Virus record (IMG/VR): IMGVR_UViG_3300044729_003954
Location: 1 to 27,512 of that record
DNA from: a virus
DNA length: 27,512 nucleotides
Reading direction: 5' to 3' (one strand)
Shown: positions 6,229 through 14,827 of the stretch, one piece after another
Layout of the letters: every line of letters begins with the position of its first letter
How positions within the stretch are numbered: the stretch's first letter is position 1
The notes under the pieces: generated by a model
Databases searched by the model: none
The model's input: the letters and a program-made list of their open reading frames with translations, nothing else
Told to the model about the DNA's origin: nothing
Position numbers and translations under genes: made by a program

Positions 6229-6926
6229 TGAAAATTGCTGTAGCATTATATCTATATCATACAGATTTATGGGACGAGTATAAAGAACTAATTGAAAATA
6301 TAAAATATAAGATAAAATTATATTTAGGATTATGTATTAATACTAATTTTTCTCATATTCTAAAAGACCTATCTAATTTGTCTTGGAACTATTCTCTAAG
6401 TTTCCATGAAAATTATGGAGCTGATATAGCACCATTTTTATATCAGTTAAAAGCTATCTCCGAACCATTCTTTATAAAAACACACAGTAAAAAAAGTTTA
6501 TGGGGATACGGAAATACCAATTGGAGATATGATTTAAATCATTTACTTAAACCATCTATTGTAGATCGTGCTATTAAAACATTATCATTACCCACAATAG
6601 GAATGATAGGAAATAAAAAATATTTACTACATAATAATGATAAATCTATACATATAAATAAAATAAAAACATTATGCAATTTACTACAATTAAATTATAC
6701 TAAATTAAAAAATAGTCCATTTTTTGCTGGATCAACCTTTATTAGTAAAACTAATATGTTTAAACAAATATTACTGCCGCAGTATTCGATACTTGAGTCT
6801 TATCTAAAAAACGAAAAAAATAAAATTAATGAAGAACACGGAACGTACACTCACTCTTTAGAAAGAATATTTGGATATATAGTATCTCATCATAATCTTA
6901 AAATAGGTTTATATTATAATGACTAA
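6228..6926 (+). CDS. RgpF-like glycosyltransferase (rhamnan-synthesis F family)
   Basis: A 232-residue protein. The best landmarks are ENYGADIAPFL (61-71), equivalent to the N-x-G-R-D-x-x-P-F-L block of RgpF-type proteins, and FIKTHSKKS (82-90), equivalent to their K-x-H-x-K-x-S block, followed by an NWR. The end has GTYTHSLERIFGYI. RgpF family members act in making rhamnose-rich and other surface polysaccharides. The sugar here cannot be predicted. It starts on the last base of the upstream Thr/Pro-rich gene's stop and overlaps the next glycosyltransferase gene by 8 bp. It is a paralogue of the 13389-14348 product, which closes the same cassette. Confidence 0.7.
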   Translation: MKIAVALYLYHTDLWDEYKELIENIKYKIKLYLGLCINTNFSHILKDLSNLSWNYSLSFHENYGADIAPFLYQLKAISEPFFIKTHSKKSLWGYGNTNWRYDLNHLLKPSIVDRAIKTLSLPTIGMIGNKKYLLHNNDKSIHINKIKTLCNLLQLNYTKLKNSPFFAGSTFISKTNMFKQILLPQYSILESYLKNEKNKINEEHGTYTHSLERIFGYIVSHHNLKIGLYYND

Positions 6927-9846
6927 CTATAGTATGTTACCAATAAACTTTAATCCTAAAAAATATTTTGAGATTAACAAAGATATACAATCAATATTAC
7001 CAAATGATAAAGCATGTATAGAACACTATCTAAATTTTGGAATCAAACAAAATAGACGTTATATAGATTATAAAACAACAAATAATGCAGAATTTTGGAA
7101 TAGTGGAAAAAATCTACTCTATTTTTCACCAATCGCACCAGACTACGACATGAGTAGCGGAGGTAATAGACTTTTACAAATACTAACAATTCTAAAATTA
7201 TATTTAAAATATAACGTATCTTTTTTTTGTAATGGATATAAAAAAAATTATCATATTAAAAAATTACAACAACTAGGTATAACAATTAATTTACCAGACA
7301 TAAAAAATAATAAATATTTTGATATAAATCTAAAAAAAGCAGCTGATAATAATATTATATATAACAATGCAATATTTTCTTGGTATGATATAGCAGATCA
7401 ATATATTGATATTGTAAAATCTTATTATCCTAATATTAAAATTATTATTGATACTGTTGATATACATTGGATTAGAGAACACAGAGGAAAAAATGCGGGA
7501 TTATTAAATATCACAGACGAACTATTATATAGTAATAAAAACAAAGAAATAAATACTTATAAAAAAGCGAATGTTATACTTACTGTTACAAATGATGATA
7601 AGGTATTTCTACAAAAAGAAATAGGATATAATAATAATATCAAAATTCTTAGTAATATTCATGATCCTAAAAATATAAAAAAAATAGAATATAATATTTT
7701 ATTTGTTGGTAGTTATGATCATCGCCCAAATATAGATGCTGCACAACAAGCTGTTCAAATATATAAAAAATTTCAAGAAACCAAAGAATACAAAAATATT
7801 ATTTACCAAAAACCAAAATTATTTATTGTTGGTCCTAATAGTAAAAATATCAATTTTTCTTCTGATATTTATAATGATAAACAGATAATTATTACTGATC
7901 ATGTTCCTGATTTGGATAGTATATATTCAAAATGTTCGGTATTATTAGCCCCATTAAATTGGGGTGCTGGTATAAAAGGCAAAATATGCGATGCCGCTAT
8001 GGCAAATCTAGCGATTATAACGTCGCCAATAGGTAATGAGGGCATAAATCTTACTGACTCTGTAAATGGATTTATTTGTACTAGTAACGATAGTTTTGTT
8101 AAAAGTTTATGTGCTTTCTATAAAAACAACATCAATGAACAACAAAAAATAGCAAATTTAGGACAAAAACATATACATAATATAGTGTCTACACAAAGAA
8201 GTATTGATGTGTTAAAAAATACATTAGAAGATAAACATATGGTGATCAGCATTGTTGCTTTTAATAACAAAGAACGACTGTACAAATGCCTATCTTCTAT
8301 CATAAGAAAAACAAGCTATAAAAATTATCATATAGTAGTTACAGATAATAGCACAACACAGCAAATAGAAAATTCTATAGGAGATTTTTTAAAAGAAAAT
8401 AACATAGAAAATAAAGTTACCTATATTAAAAATAAAAGTAATGAATTTTTTATTATTCCAAATAATAAAGTAATGCTAGATATAAAATATAAAAATTCTG
8501 ATGTAGTATTAATTAACGATGATGTTGAAATAGTATCAGAAGATTGGTTGTCGCATATGGTATCATCCGCATATTCTTCCGGAGATATTGGGTTTGTTGG
8601 CGGCAAAACTATTTTTCCTGATGGAAGATTAGCAGAAGCAGGGGCAGAATTGTACGAAGACGGATTTGGTAGAAATATAGGAAGATATGACGATTCAAAT
8701 AGTCTCATATATAATATACCTAAATATGTTGGATATTGTTCTGGATGTTTTTTATTAATTAAAAGAGAAACCATAAATAAAATAGGTGTATTTAATACTA
8801 TATTTTATCCTATGTATTATGAGGATAGCGAATTACAATACAGAGGACATTCCTTTGGTTTGAATACTTTATATGAACCTAGAGCGATAGCTATTCACAA
8901 CGAAGGATCTAGCGCTGGCACGAATATTGAGAATGGAACAAAGCGATTTCAAGAAATTAATAGACTTAAATTTATAGATGTTATAAAAAACAATCAATTA
9001 AAAAACTATATAAAAAATAATACTCGCCATGATAAAATATGTATAGTTATACCCACATACTATGACCGATCAGCTATGTTACAATTGTCTTTAGAATACC
9101 AAAAAAATGCTAAAAATTCTGAAAATTTTGAAACGTATATTTTTGTTGATCCTCATAGAGAATATGGTATAGTATCAGACTACGACAAGGTAATTACTAG
9201 CGAATATAAAAGAATAAACTGGACTAAAAATAGTGGTAAATATAGTTGGTATGATAGTGTTAAATATATTTTTGATAATACCGATTATGATTACGTAATA
9301 ACTAGAGAAGATGATGTATTAATTAGCAAAGATTATTTAAGAATGTGCGAAGAACTAGCACTACACGACGCAGCTCTTGAAAAAGACGACCATATCTTAT
9401 ATTTTCATATAGGCGCTTGGGAAAAACCAAAAGGAAATCCTAATAAAATAGTTAGAAGCGGAGTGTCAAGTAGGTCTATTCTAATCAATAGAAAAAAATT
9501 TGCAATTATAACCAAATGGGTAGAAGAACAAAAAGATATTATAGACAATGACCACATGATGAAAGACGTACTAGACAATTATAAAATGACTACGATAGCA
9601 CCAGAAACCAATCGTCATGGTCACGTAGGAATTTATGGATGGAGCGCAACAGATATTCATGCAGATGAAAGAGGACAACAGTCGCTATTTCATAAGCCAT
9701 TAACTCATGAGCAATTATACACTATTTTAAAAGATAGCTGCTTATCCGGAAACAAACTTCTCGAATTAAATCACAATAAAAATCCAAACTATTTTTGGGA
9801 TTTTGATCCAAATATTAATTTTACTAAACTAGAATATGTATTATAG
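6919..9846 (+). CDS. Three-domain glycosyltransferase (GT4-like + GT2-like + GT-A-like)
   Basis: A 975-residue fusion. Residues 1-48 have the short NPKKYFEINKDI...HYLNFG motif often found in rhamnan-type transferases. About 62-435 is a GT-B (GT4-like) unit: SSGGNRLLQILT, LFVGSYDHRPNIDAA, VPDLDSIYSKC, GAGIKGKICDAAMANLAIITS. About 440-690 is a GT2 unit starting ISIVAFNNKERLYKCLSSI, with LINDDVEIV as the DxD-like site and YCSGCFLLIKRE plus YYEDSELQYRG near the acceptor side. About 705-935 is a third GT-A-like unit, IVIPTYYDRSAML with ITREDDVLISKDYL. Such fusions can add several sugars in order. No membrane helix was seen. The third unit's EDD-x4-SKDY resembles the next gene product, suggesting related activities. 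Confidence 0.8.
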   Translation: MTNYSMLPINFNPKKYFEINKDIQSILPNDKACIEHYLNFGIKQNRRYIDYKTTNNAEFWNSGKNLLYFSPIAPDYDMSSGGNRLLQILTILKLYLKYNVSFFCNGYKKNYHIKKLQQLGITINLPDIKNNKYFDINLKKAADNNIIYNNAIFSWYDIADQYIDIVKSYYPNIKIIIDTVDIHWIREHRGKNAGLLNITDELLYSNKNKEINTYKKANVILTVTNDDKVFLQKEIGYNNNIKILSNIHDPKNIKKIEYNILFVGSYDHRPNIDAAQQAVQIYKKFQETKEYKNIIYQKPKLFIVGPNSKNINFSSDIYNDKQIIITDHVPDLDSIYSKCSVLLAPLNWGAGIKGKICDAAMANLAIITSPIGNEGINLTDSVNGFICTSNDSFVKSLCAFYKNNINEQQKIANLGQKHIHNIVSTQRSIDVLKNTLEDKHMVISIVAFNNKERLYKCLSSIIRKTSYKNYHIVVTDNSTTQQIENSIGDFLKENNIENKVTYIKNKSNEFFIIPNNKVMLDIKYKNSDVVLINDDVEIVSEDWLSHMVSSAYSSGDIGFVGGKTIFPDGRLAEAGAELYEDGFGRNIGRYDDSNSLIYNIPKYVGYCSGCFLLIKRETINKIGVFNTIFYPMYYEDSELQYRGHSFGLNTLYEPRAIAIHNEGSSAGTNIENGTKRFQEINRLKFIDVIKNNQLKNYIKNNTRHDKICIVIPTYYDRSAMLQLSLEYQKNAKNSENFETYIFVDPHREYGIVSDYDKVITSEYKRINWTKNSGKYSWYDSVKYIFDNTDYDYVITREDDVLISKDYLRMCEELALHDAALEKDDHILYFHIGAWEKPKGNPNKIVRSGVSSRSILINRKKFAIITKWVEEQKDIIDNDHMMKDVLDNYKMTTIAPETNRHGHVGIYGWSATDIHADERGQQSLFHKPLTHEQLYTILKDSCLSGNKLLELNHNKNPNYFWDFDPNINFTKLEYVL

Positions 9847-9860
9847 AAAGTTTATAATCA

Positions 9861-10625
9861 ATGAAAAATAATTTTGTTATAGGAATACAATGTTTTGTTA
9901 AACTCGAAATACTTCAATTAGTATTAGAGAAATTGGAACAATGCTATGGAGCTAATAAATACACATTAGTTCTATTTGTAGATTCTTCAGATAATTTACT
10001 CTACAATAGACCCGACTGGATAGAAAAAAATAAGAATCTTATAAATTACATCAAAAATTACACTTCTGATAAATTTAAAAAAATTATAAAATATTATGAA
10101 AAAAATAATGTTGGTCCTTATGTCGGGTGTAAAAAAACAGTAGACTTGTGTTTTCAATATAGTGATTATATTATATTTATGGAAGACGATAGCTTTGTAT
10201 CAAAAGACTATTTTTTATATTATGAATATCTTTTTGATCATTTTATGCTTTTTGATGATAATATATTTGCCGGATCCGCTGTCACTACAATCTGTAAAAA
10301 TCAAGGAATTACGAATGAAATAGAAAAAGTTTGTTGGATTAATCCTACAGAATTTTCTATAACTAAAAAAATATGGTATAAATTTGGTCATCTAAGAGGT
10401 AAAATTTGTGGAGATGTGGAGTTTGGGTTTGCTGTAAAGAGAAACAATAAATATACATTAATGTGTAAAAATTACCACAGAATGGAAAAATTGGGAATAG
10501 GACATCCTGATTCTTTTAGTGTTTTACAAAATGCAGAGAGCATTAAAAAACAACCAAAAAATATAATCTTACCAATAGATACCAAAGAAATAGATATAAA
10601 TAATTACTCGTTAAAGTTGGTGTAA
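9861..10625 (+). CDS. GT-A-fold glycosyltransferase, GNT-I-like
   Basis: A 254-residue protein. It starts with a nucleotide-sugar-binding-like strand (FVIGIQCFVKLEILQLVLEK) and a second strand YTLVLFVDSS. IIFMEDDSFVSKDYF (104-118) contains an EDD metal site of the type found in N-acetylglucosaminyltransferase I-like enzymes. GDVEFGFAVKRN (about 185-196) could contribute the catalytic acid region. The EDD-x4-SKDY block closely parallels the third domain of the preceding 975-residue protein. It lies 14 bp downstream in the same direction. Donor sugar unknown. GT-A fold is fairly sure; subfamily is not. Confidence 0.7.
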   Translation: MKNNFVIGIQCFVKLEILQLVLEKLEQCYGANKYTLVLFVDSSDNLLYNRPDWIEKNKNLINYIKNYTSDKFKKIIKYYEKNNVGPYVGCKKTVDLCFQYSDYIIFMEDDSFVSKDYFLYYEYLFDHFMLFDDNIFAGSAVTTICKNQGITNEIEKVCWINPTEFSITKKIWYKFGHLRGKICGDVEFGFAVKRNNKYTLMCKNYHRMEKLGIGHPDSFSVLQNAESIKKQPKNIILPIDTKEIDINNYSLKLV

Positions 10626-10683
10626 TGAGACTTTAAGCTTTGATTCAATTTTAATAAATATTATATATAATGAAATACTTAAT

Positions 10684-11292
10684 ATGGAACTTCAAAAAAT
10701 AGGAATAAAATATGATACAGATAAAGCTACTTATCATAAATATTTAGATTTTTATGAACAATATCTTAATCTAAAAAAAGACACATTCAAAAAAATATTA
10801 GAAATAGGAATAAAAGACGGTGCATCTATAAAAATGTGGAGAGAATGGCTAAATGTAGAAACAATTATAGAAGGATGGGATATCAATAATATACCAACTA
10901 TAGAAAATACAGTATTAAAAAATGTAAATCAAACTAAAAGAAATGAGATACTAGAAAATATAACCGGTATATATGATCTGATACTAGACGATGGTTTACA
11001 TTCACAAGAAAGCATCGAGACCTCTTTTGCTTGCTTATTCCCTTTTTGTAAGATATATATTATAGAAGATTTACACGCACCTTGGTGCCAAAAAATATAT
11101 GAAGCTGGAAAATTTACAATAGATAATATTGAAAATTTAATGCATCACAAAATATGGAATAGTAACTTTACTACATCATCAGAAAAATTATATATCGAAA
11201 CATTTGCTAGTGTAGAACATATCTTTTTAAGAGGAACAAGAGAAAATCCATTATCAATATCTACTATAATAAAGAATTTATTCTATGAATAA
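10684..11292 (+). CDS. Class I SAM-dependent methyltransferase, sugar O-methyltransferase-like
   Basis: A 202-residue protein. The opening IKYDTDKATYHKYLDFYEQY matches the K-Y-x-T-D-K-x-T-x-H-x-Y-x-x-x-Y signature of macrocin/rhamnosyl O-methyltransferase relatives. ILEIGIKDGASIKMWREWL (38-56) is the SAM-binding motif I, GWDI (64-67) carries the acidic ribose contact, and LILDDGLHSQESIETSFACL (99-118) plus IIEDLHAP (126-133) are the metal/acceptor-site motifs of that group. Methylation of a sugar hydroxyl on the glycan made by the neighbouring enzymes is the natural role. No good ribosome binding site was seen; a 58-bp AT-rich gap containing the palindrome ATTATATATAAT (10660-10671) precedes it. 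Confidence 0.75.
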   Translation: MELQKIGIKYDTDKATYHKYLDFYEQYLNLKKDTFKKILEIGIKDGASIKMWREWLNVETIIEGWDINNIPTIENTVLKNVNQTKRNEILENITGIYDLILDDGLHSQESIETSFACLFPFCKIYIIEDLHAPWCQKIYEAGKFTIDNIENLMHHKIWNSNFTTSSEKLYIETFASVEHIFLRGTRENPLSISTIIKNLFYE

Positions 11293-12085
11293 TATAATTA
11301 ATCACAATATAGGATATCAACTAGAAGATAAAGATATTATAGATTACCAAGTTTGGACGCTTGATAAAATAAATTGGGCCATTAGAGGACCAAAACCAAT
11401 TGATATTAATAAAAAATATTTTGTGTCAATAGGTGCCGCTGGAACATTTGGTAGATATTGCCAAAGACCATATACTCAACAGTTATCAGAAACTATTGGT
11501 ATAAATGGATTTAATTTAGGAGTTTCTGGCGCTGGTCCATCATATTTTAATCAATATAAACATATATTTGATTTTATAAATAAAGCAGAGTTTTGTATAA
11601 TTGAGATATTTTCTGGTAGATCTATATACAATGATTTACTTGAGTTAGGAAAAAATCAAGGTCAGGTTAGATATAAAAATTCTGACTCTATATTTCAAAT
11701 GGCAGAAACTATATATAAAGAAATATTAAAAGATAAAAATTTAGCTGAAAATATTAAAATACAAAATAGAATAAATTATTTAAATGAAATGAAGATATTA
11801 TTTAACAACATAAAAACTAATAAAATTTTATTGTATTTATCTACAAGAACTCCGGAATATGAAGAACTATATACAGATATAAAAAGTTACTGGGGTGGAT
11901 TTCCACATTTTATAAATAGAGATATGATAAAATCTATGAATAATTTATGTTCTAATTATGTAGAATGTGTGTGTGCAGACGGTTTACCATACAAAATAAA
12001 AGATAAAATAATAAATAATTATTATCATAGTCAAGAAATGCATGATTACGCATATAAAAAATTATATGAATACACAAATAAATAA
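11285..12085 (+). CDS. SGNH/DUF6473-like protein
   Basis: A 266-residue protein with FVSIGAAGTFGRYCQRPYTQ (46-65), then INGFNLGVSGAGPSYF (73-88) and AEFCIIEIFSGRS. This pattern resembles DUF6473 proteins, an SGNH-hydrolase-like fold that often occurs beside sulfotransferases and glycan genes. The classic GDS Ser is not present in standard form, although S82 in LGVSGAG sits near a plausible block II. It overlaps the methyltransferase by 8 bp and the following sulfotransferase by about 20 bp. It may act as an esterase, acyltransferase or accessory sulfation factor; the sequence alone does not decide. Confidence 0.55.
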   Translation: MNNIINHNIGYQLEDKDIIDYQVWTLDKINWAIRGPKPIDINKKYFVSIGAAGTFGRYCQRPYTQQLSETIGINGFNLGVSGAGPSYFNQYKHIFDFINKAEFCIIEIFSGRSIYNDLLELGKNQGQVRYKNSDSIFQMAETIYKEILKDKNLAENIKIQNRINYLNEMKILFNNIKTNKILLYLSTRTPEYEELYTDIKSYWGGFPHFINRDMIKSMNNLCSNYVECVCADGLPYKIKDKIINNYYHSQEMHDYAYKKLYEYTNK

Positions 12086-12707
12086 TTTTACTATTTATGC
12101 AGAAAGACACTGCGGAACAAAATTTTTAGAATCTCTTATTATTGATTATTATAATATACCAGTTACATATTTTTTTGGCTGGAAACATTTTTTTGGTTTT
12201 CATAATAAAGAAATAATACTTAGCGGGAAAAACACATTATTTATATGCATAACCAGAGATCCGTTTCAATGGATTCACGCGATGTTTAAACAACCATATC
12301 ATATGAAAACTGAAAATAATATTACAGATTTTTTATTAAACCCCATATATTCATATGAAACAAAAAATGGAAATCTTTGTTTAGAAAAAGAAATTATTTT
12401 TGAAAGAAATATATATACTTTAGATAGATATAAAAATATTTTTGAAATGAGAAATATAAAATATAATTATTTACTTTATAAACTTCCAAAAATTGCACAA
12501 AATTATATCTTTATAAGATACGAAGACTTGTGCAACAATATATCACAAATTCAAGACATAATATCTAGTAAATTAAATATTGAACCATATACAGATATTA
12601 AAAATAATTTTTTAAAACAAGAATATGAAATTAAAAAAGAAATATATAATATTATAAAATCAAATTTAGATATAAAAATAGAAAACGCTATGGGGTATTT
12701 ATTATGA
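12066..12707 (+). CDS. Sulfotransferase-like protein
   Basis: A 213-residue protein when started at 12066. An upstream in-frame ATG at 12042 would add 8 residues and lengthen the overlap with the previous gene from 20 to 44 bp, so the later start is preferred; neither has a clear ribosome binding site. YAERHCGTKFLESLI (11-25) fits the 5'-phosphosulfate-binding loop of PAPS-dependent sulfotransferases (compare ERSGTN). FICITRDPFQWIHAMF (60-75) fits the 3'-phosphate-binding R-D-P-x-x-W segment. FIRYEDL (about 149-155) is a further conserved block. It would transfer sulfate from host PAPS to a sugar or protein hydroxyl. Its stop overlaps the next sulfotransferase start as ATGA. Confidence 0.7.
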   Translation: MNTQINNFTIYAERHCGTKFLESLIIDYYNIPVTYFFGWKHFFGFHNKEIILSGKNTLFICITRDPFQWIHAMFKQPYHMKTENNITDFLLNPIYSYETKNGNLCLEKEIIFERNIYTLDRYKNIFEMRNIKYNYLLYKLPKIAQNYIFIRYEDLCNNISQIQDIISSKLNIEPYTDIKNNFLKQEYEIKKEIYNIIKSNLDIKIENAMGYLL

Positions 12708-13396
12708 AATTTTCTAAAATGATTTTTAATCATATCCCAAAGTGTGGAGGAAGTAGCTTTAAAACATCCTTATATAAAGCTTGTTTATCCAACCCATATT
12801 TCTCACAAACCCCAATATATATATCAGAATTTACACACAATAATATGTGTTTACAAAAAGATAACCAATATATACCCATTATTCATAATGACACAAAATT
12901 ATTTGCTGATCATAGTTATGCATATTTTTTTGAAAAAACTTTTAATTTAGATATTTCTTCAACATTCAGGATTATTAGTATTAGACATCCTATATTAAGA
13001 TTTATTAGCCATATGTATTTTTTTGATAAATTAAATCCAGAATACTGTTCATACAATATACTAAAAGAAAAAACTAAAGAATACGGTAACATAACCATAG
13101 ATTACTTAACATATTTTAAATATAGCCTTCTAAACTTAGATATAGAAACAAAATATAATATCGCTATAGAAGAATTATCAAAATATAATTTTATTATAAA
13201 ATCAGATTATATGAATGAATCAATTACAGAATTGAATCATAACAATCCATTCGGTCTTATTTTGGAAGAATCAAGAGTAAATACTAATAATTATAACGCA
13301 AATATATCTAAAAAAGTTTTACAAAATCTTAAATCTTTACTTCAATTCGAAATTCTTTTATTGCAAAACTTTTATCCTAATATACAAGATGAATAA
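12704..13396 (+). CDS. Sulfotransferase family 2-like (carbohydrate sulfotransferase) protein
   Basis: A 230-residue protein. FNHIPKCGGSSFKTSLYKA (8-26) is an almost canonical 5'-phosphosulfate loop of the Sulfotransfer_2/heparan-sulfate-2-O-type group (IPKCGGTSL). IISIRHPILRFISHMYFF (90-107) matches the 3'-phosphate segment (R-x-P-x-x-R-x-x-S-x-Y/F). It overlaps the previous sulfotransferase gene as ATGA and the next RgpF-like gene by 8 bp. Two adjacent, clearly different sulfotransferases suggest sulfation at two sites of one glycan or a glycan-protein pair. The PAPS donor must come from the host, since no PAPS-synthesis gene is seen here. Confidence 0.8.
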   Translation: MKFSKMIFNHIPKCGGSSFKTSLYKACLSNPYFSQTPIYISEFTHNNMCLQKDNQYIPIIHNDTKLFADHSYAYFFEKTFNLDISSTFRIISIRHPILRFISHMYFFDKLNPEYCSYNILKEKTKEYGNITIDYLTYFKYSLLNLDIETKYNIAIEELSKYNFIIKSDYMNESITELNHNNPFGLILEESRVNTNNYNANISKKVLQNLKSLLQFEILLLQNFYPNIQDE

Positions 13397-14348
13397 ATTA
13401 GCTATTAGTTTATCTTTGTATTATTTAGATTTATGGAACAATTTTTTACAGATATTATCTCCTTTTAAGGATCATATCCATCTCTATCTCTGTTTGTATA
13501 ACGATAGTGGATCTCAAAAACATATTATAAAAAATGCAGAAAAAAATTTTGATACAACAATTTTATTTTGTGATAATTATGGAGCAGATGTTGCTCCTTT
13601 TCTCAATATTTTAGAATTAATTAAAGAACCATATTTTATAAAACTACATAGTAAAAAAAGCTTATTAGGACAATACAATCAAATTGCTTGGAGACACATT
13701 TTATTACACGATTTTTTTGGTGATAATGATATTTTTAATAACAACTATAAAACAATACACCATAGCAACTGTGGCGCTATTGGTAATAAATTTTTACTAT
13801 CTAGTAATAATGAACTATATCATAATCAAAAAATTTTATATTTGTGTGACATATTAAATATTCAATATTCTAACATATATCAATATTCTTTTTTTGGTGG
13901 TAATATGTTTATGAGCAAAACAGAGTTATTTAAACAGCATTTTCTACCCTACAACCATTTGCTTCAGAAATTATTATCTCAAGAGACTAAAAAAGTAAAT
14001 GAATCAATTCTGGGAACGTATTCTCATTCTTTGGAAAGAATATTTGGTTATATTATTCCATATAATCATCTTAATTTTTATTATCCTCAACTACAATATA
14101 TAAAAATTTTAAACACTAAAGCTCCAAATAATTATTTTCATATGGTAAAACTATATAATAATGACTGTTATTTACAAGAAGATCTTAATGTTTATGGTCA
14201 CATATTAGATGAATCAGAATCAAATTTCACAATCGAATGGCATCATATGTTACCAAATCCTATTCAAAAATATGAGTTTGTTGACAAAGCCACGATCATA
14301 CAAAAACGGGTTGACACGATCAGGAATGACAGTATAATACATGAATGA
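13389..14348 (+). CDS. RgpF-like glycosyltransferase, longer paralogue
   Basis: A 319-residue protein that is clearly related to the 6228-6926 product. Shared landmarks are the start (AISLSLYYLDLWNNFL against AVALYLYHTDLWDEYK), DNYGADVAPFLNIL (62-75), FIKLHSKKSL (83-92), a central FFGGNMFMSKTELFKQHFLP and GTYSHSLERIFGYI. It has about 80 extra C-terminal residues (HMVKLYNNDCYLQEDLNVYG and beyond) with no counterpart in the shorter paralogue. Family knowledge suggests a role in assembling a rhamnan-like surface glycan. It ends the glycan cassette: the stop overlaps the dCMP deaminase start as ATGA, after which base composition and function change. Confidence 0.7.
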   Translation: MNKLAISLSLYYLDLWNNFLQILSPFKDHIHLYLCLYNDSGSQKHIIKNAEKNFDTTILFCDNYGADVAPFLNILELIKEPYFIKLHSKKSLLGQYNQIAWRHILLHDFFGDNDIFNNNYKTIHHSNCGAIGNKFLLSSNNELYHNQKILYLCDILNIQYSNIYQYSFFGGNMFMSKTELFKQHFLPYNHLLQKLLSQETKKVNESILGTYSHSLERIFGYIIPYNHLNFYYPQLQYIKILNTKAPNNYFHMVKLYNNDCYLQEDLNVYGHILDESESNFTIEWHHMLPNPIQKYEFVDKATIIQKRVDTIRNDSIIHE

Positions 14349-14827
14349 TACAATCAAAAAACAGACCGTCATGGACCGATTATTTTCTCGGGCTAGCCAA
14401 AGTGGTTTCTCAAAGAAGCCACGATATTCATACTCAGCACGGATGTGTCATAACCGATAAACAAAATCGTATTCTCGGGGTAGGATACAATGGATTTCCC
14501 AAAGGGTTGGACGATAGCCGATTACCTCTAACAAGACCTGAAAAATACCATTGGATGGTACACAGCGAAAGAAATGCTCTTGCTAATTGTGTTGTTAGAC
14601 CGGATGGTGGCACAGCTTATGTTACTGGTCAATGCTGTAATGATTGCATAATAGCTCTACACCAAGAGGGCATAGATACAGTTTATATGATAGACGATCA
14701 TGGCACAATTTTATTTGATAATGATGCAAAAAATAGATTCGATATGTTCGTTGAAATGAGTGGCATGAAAATTTCTTATATAGATCCAAATCTTGAATGG
14801 CTGAGACAATTGAATGGTGTAATATGA
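14345..14827 (+). CDS. dcd: Deoxycytidylate (dCMP) deaminase
   Basis: A 160-residue cytidine/deoxycytidylate deaminase-fold protein. It hydrolyses dCMP to dUMP, feeding dTMP synthesis. Zinc site: H73 and E75 in WMVHSERNALA (H-x-E), plus C98 and C101 in TGQCCNDC (C-x-x-C). The core loop ILGVGYNGFPKGLDDSRL matches phage and eukaryotic dCMP deaminases, which are usually allosteric hexamers. Length is typical for the family. The gene symbol is functional shorthand. It is tied by ATGA overlaps to the preceding RgpF-like gene and to a 50-codon membrane ORF, and starts the nucleotide-metabolism block. Confidence 0.92.
   Translation: MIQSKNRPSWTDYFLGLAKVVSQRSHDIHTQHGCVITDKQNRILGVGYNGFPKGLDDSRLPLTRPEKYHWMVHSERNALANCVVRPDGGTAYVTGQCCNDCIIALHQEGIDTVYMIDDHGTILFDNDAKNRFDMFVEMSGMKISYIDPNLEWLRQLNGVI

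Noticed and set aside
10626-10683. AT palindrome ATTATATATAAT (10660-10671) as a promoter or operator
   Set aside because: It overlaps a short abortive ATG frame, and such palindromes are expected by chance in DNA this AT-rich; it does not share the 12-mer seen in the other two gaps.
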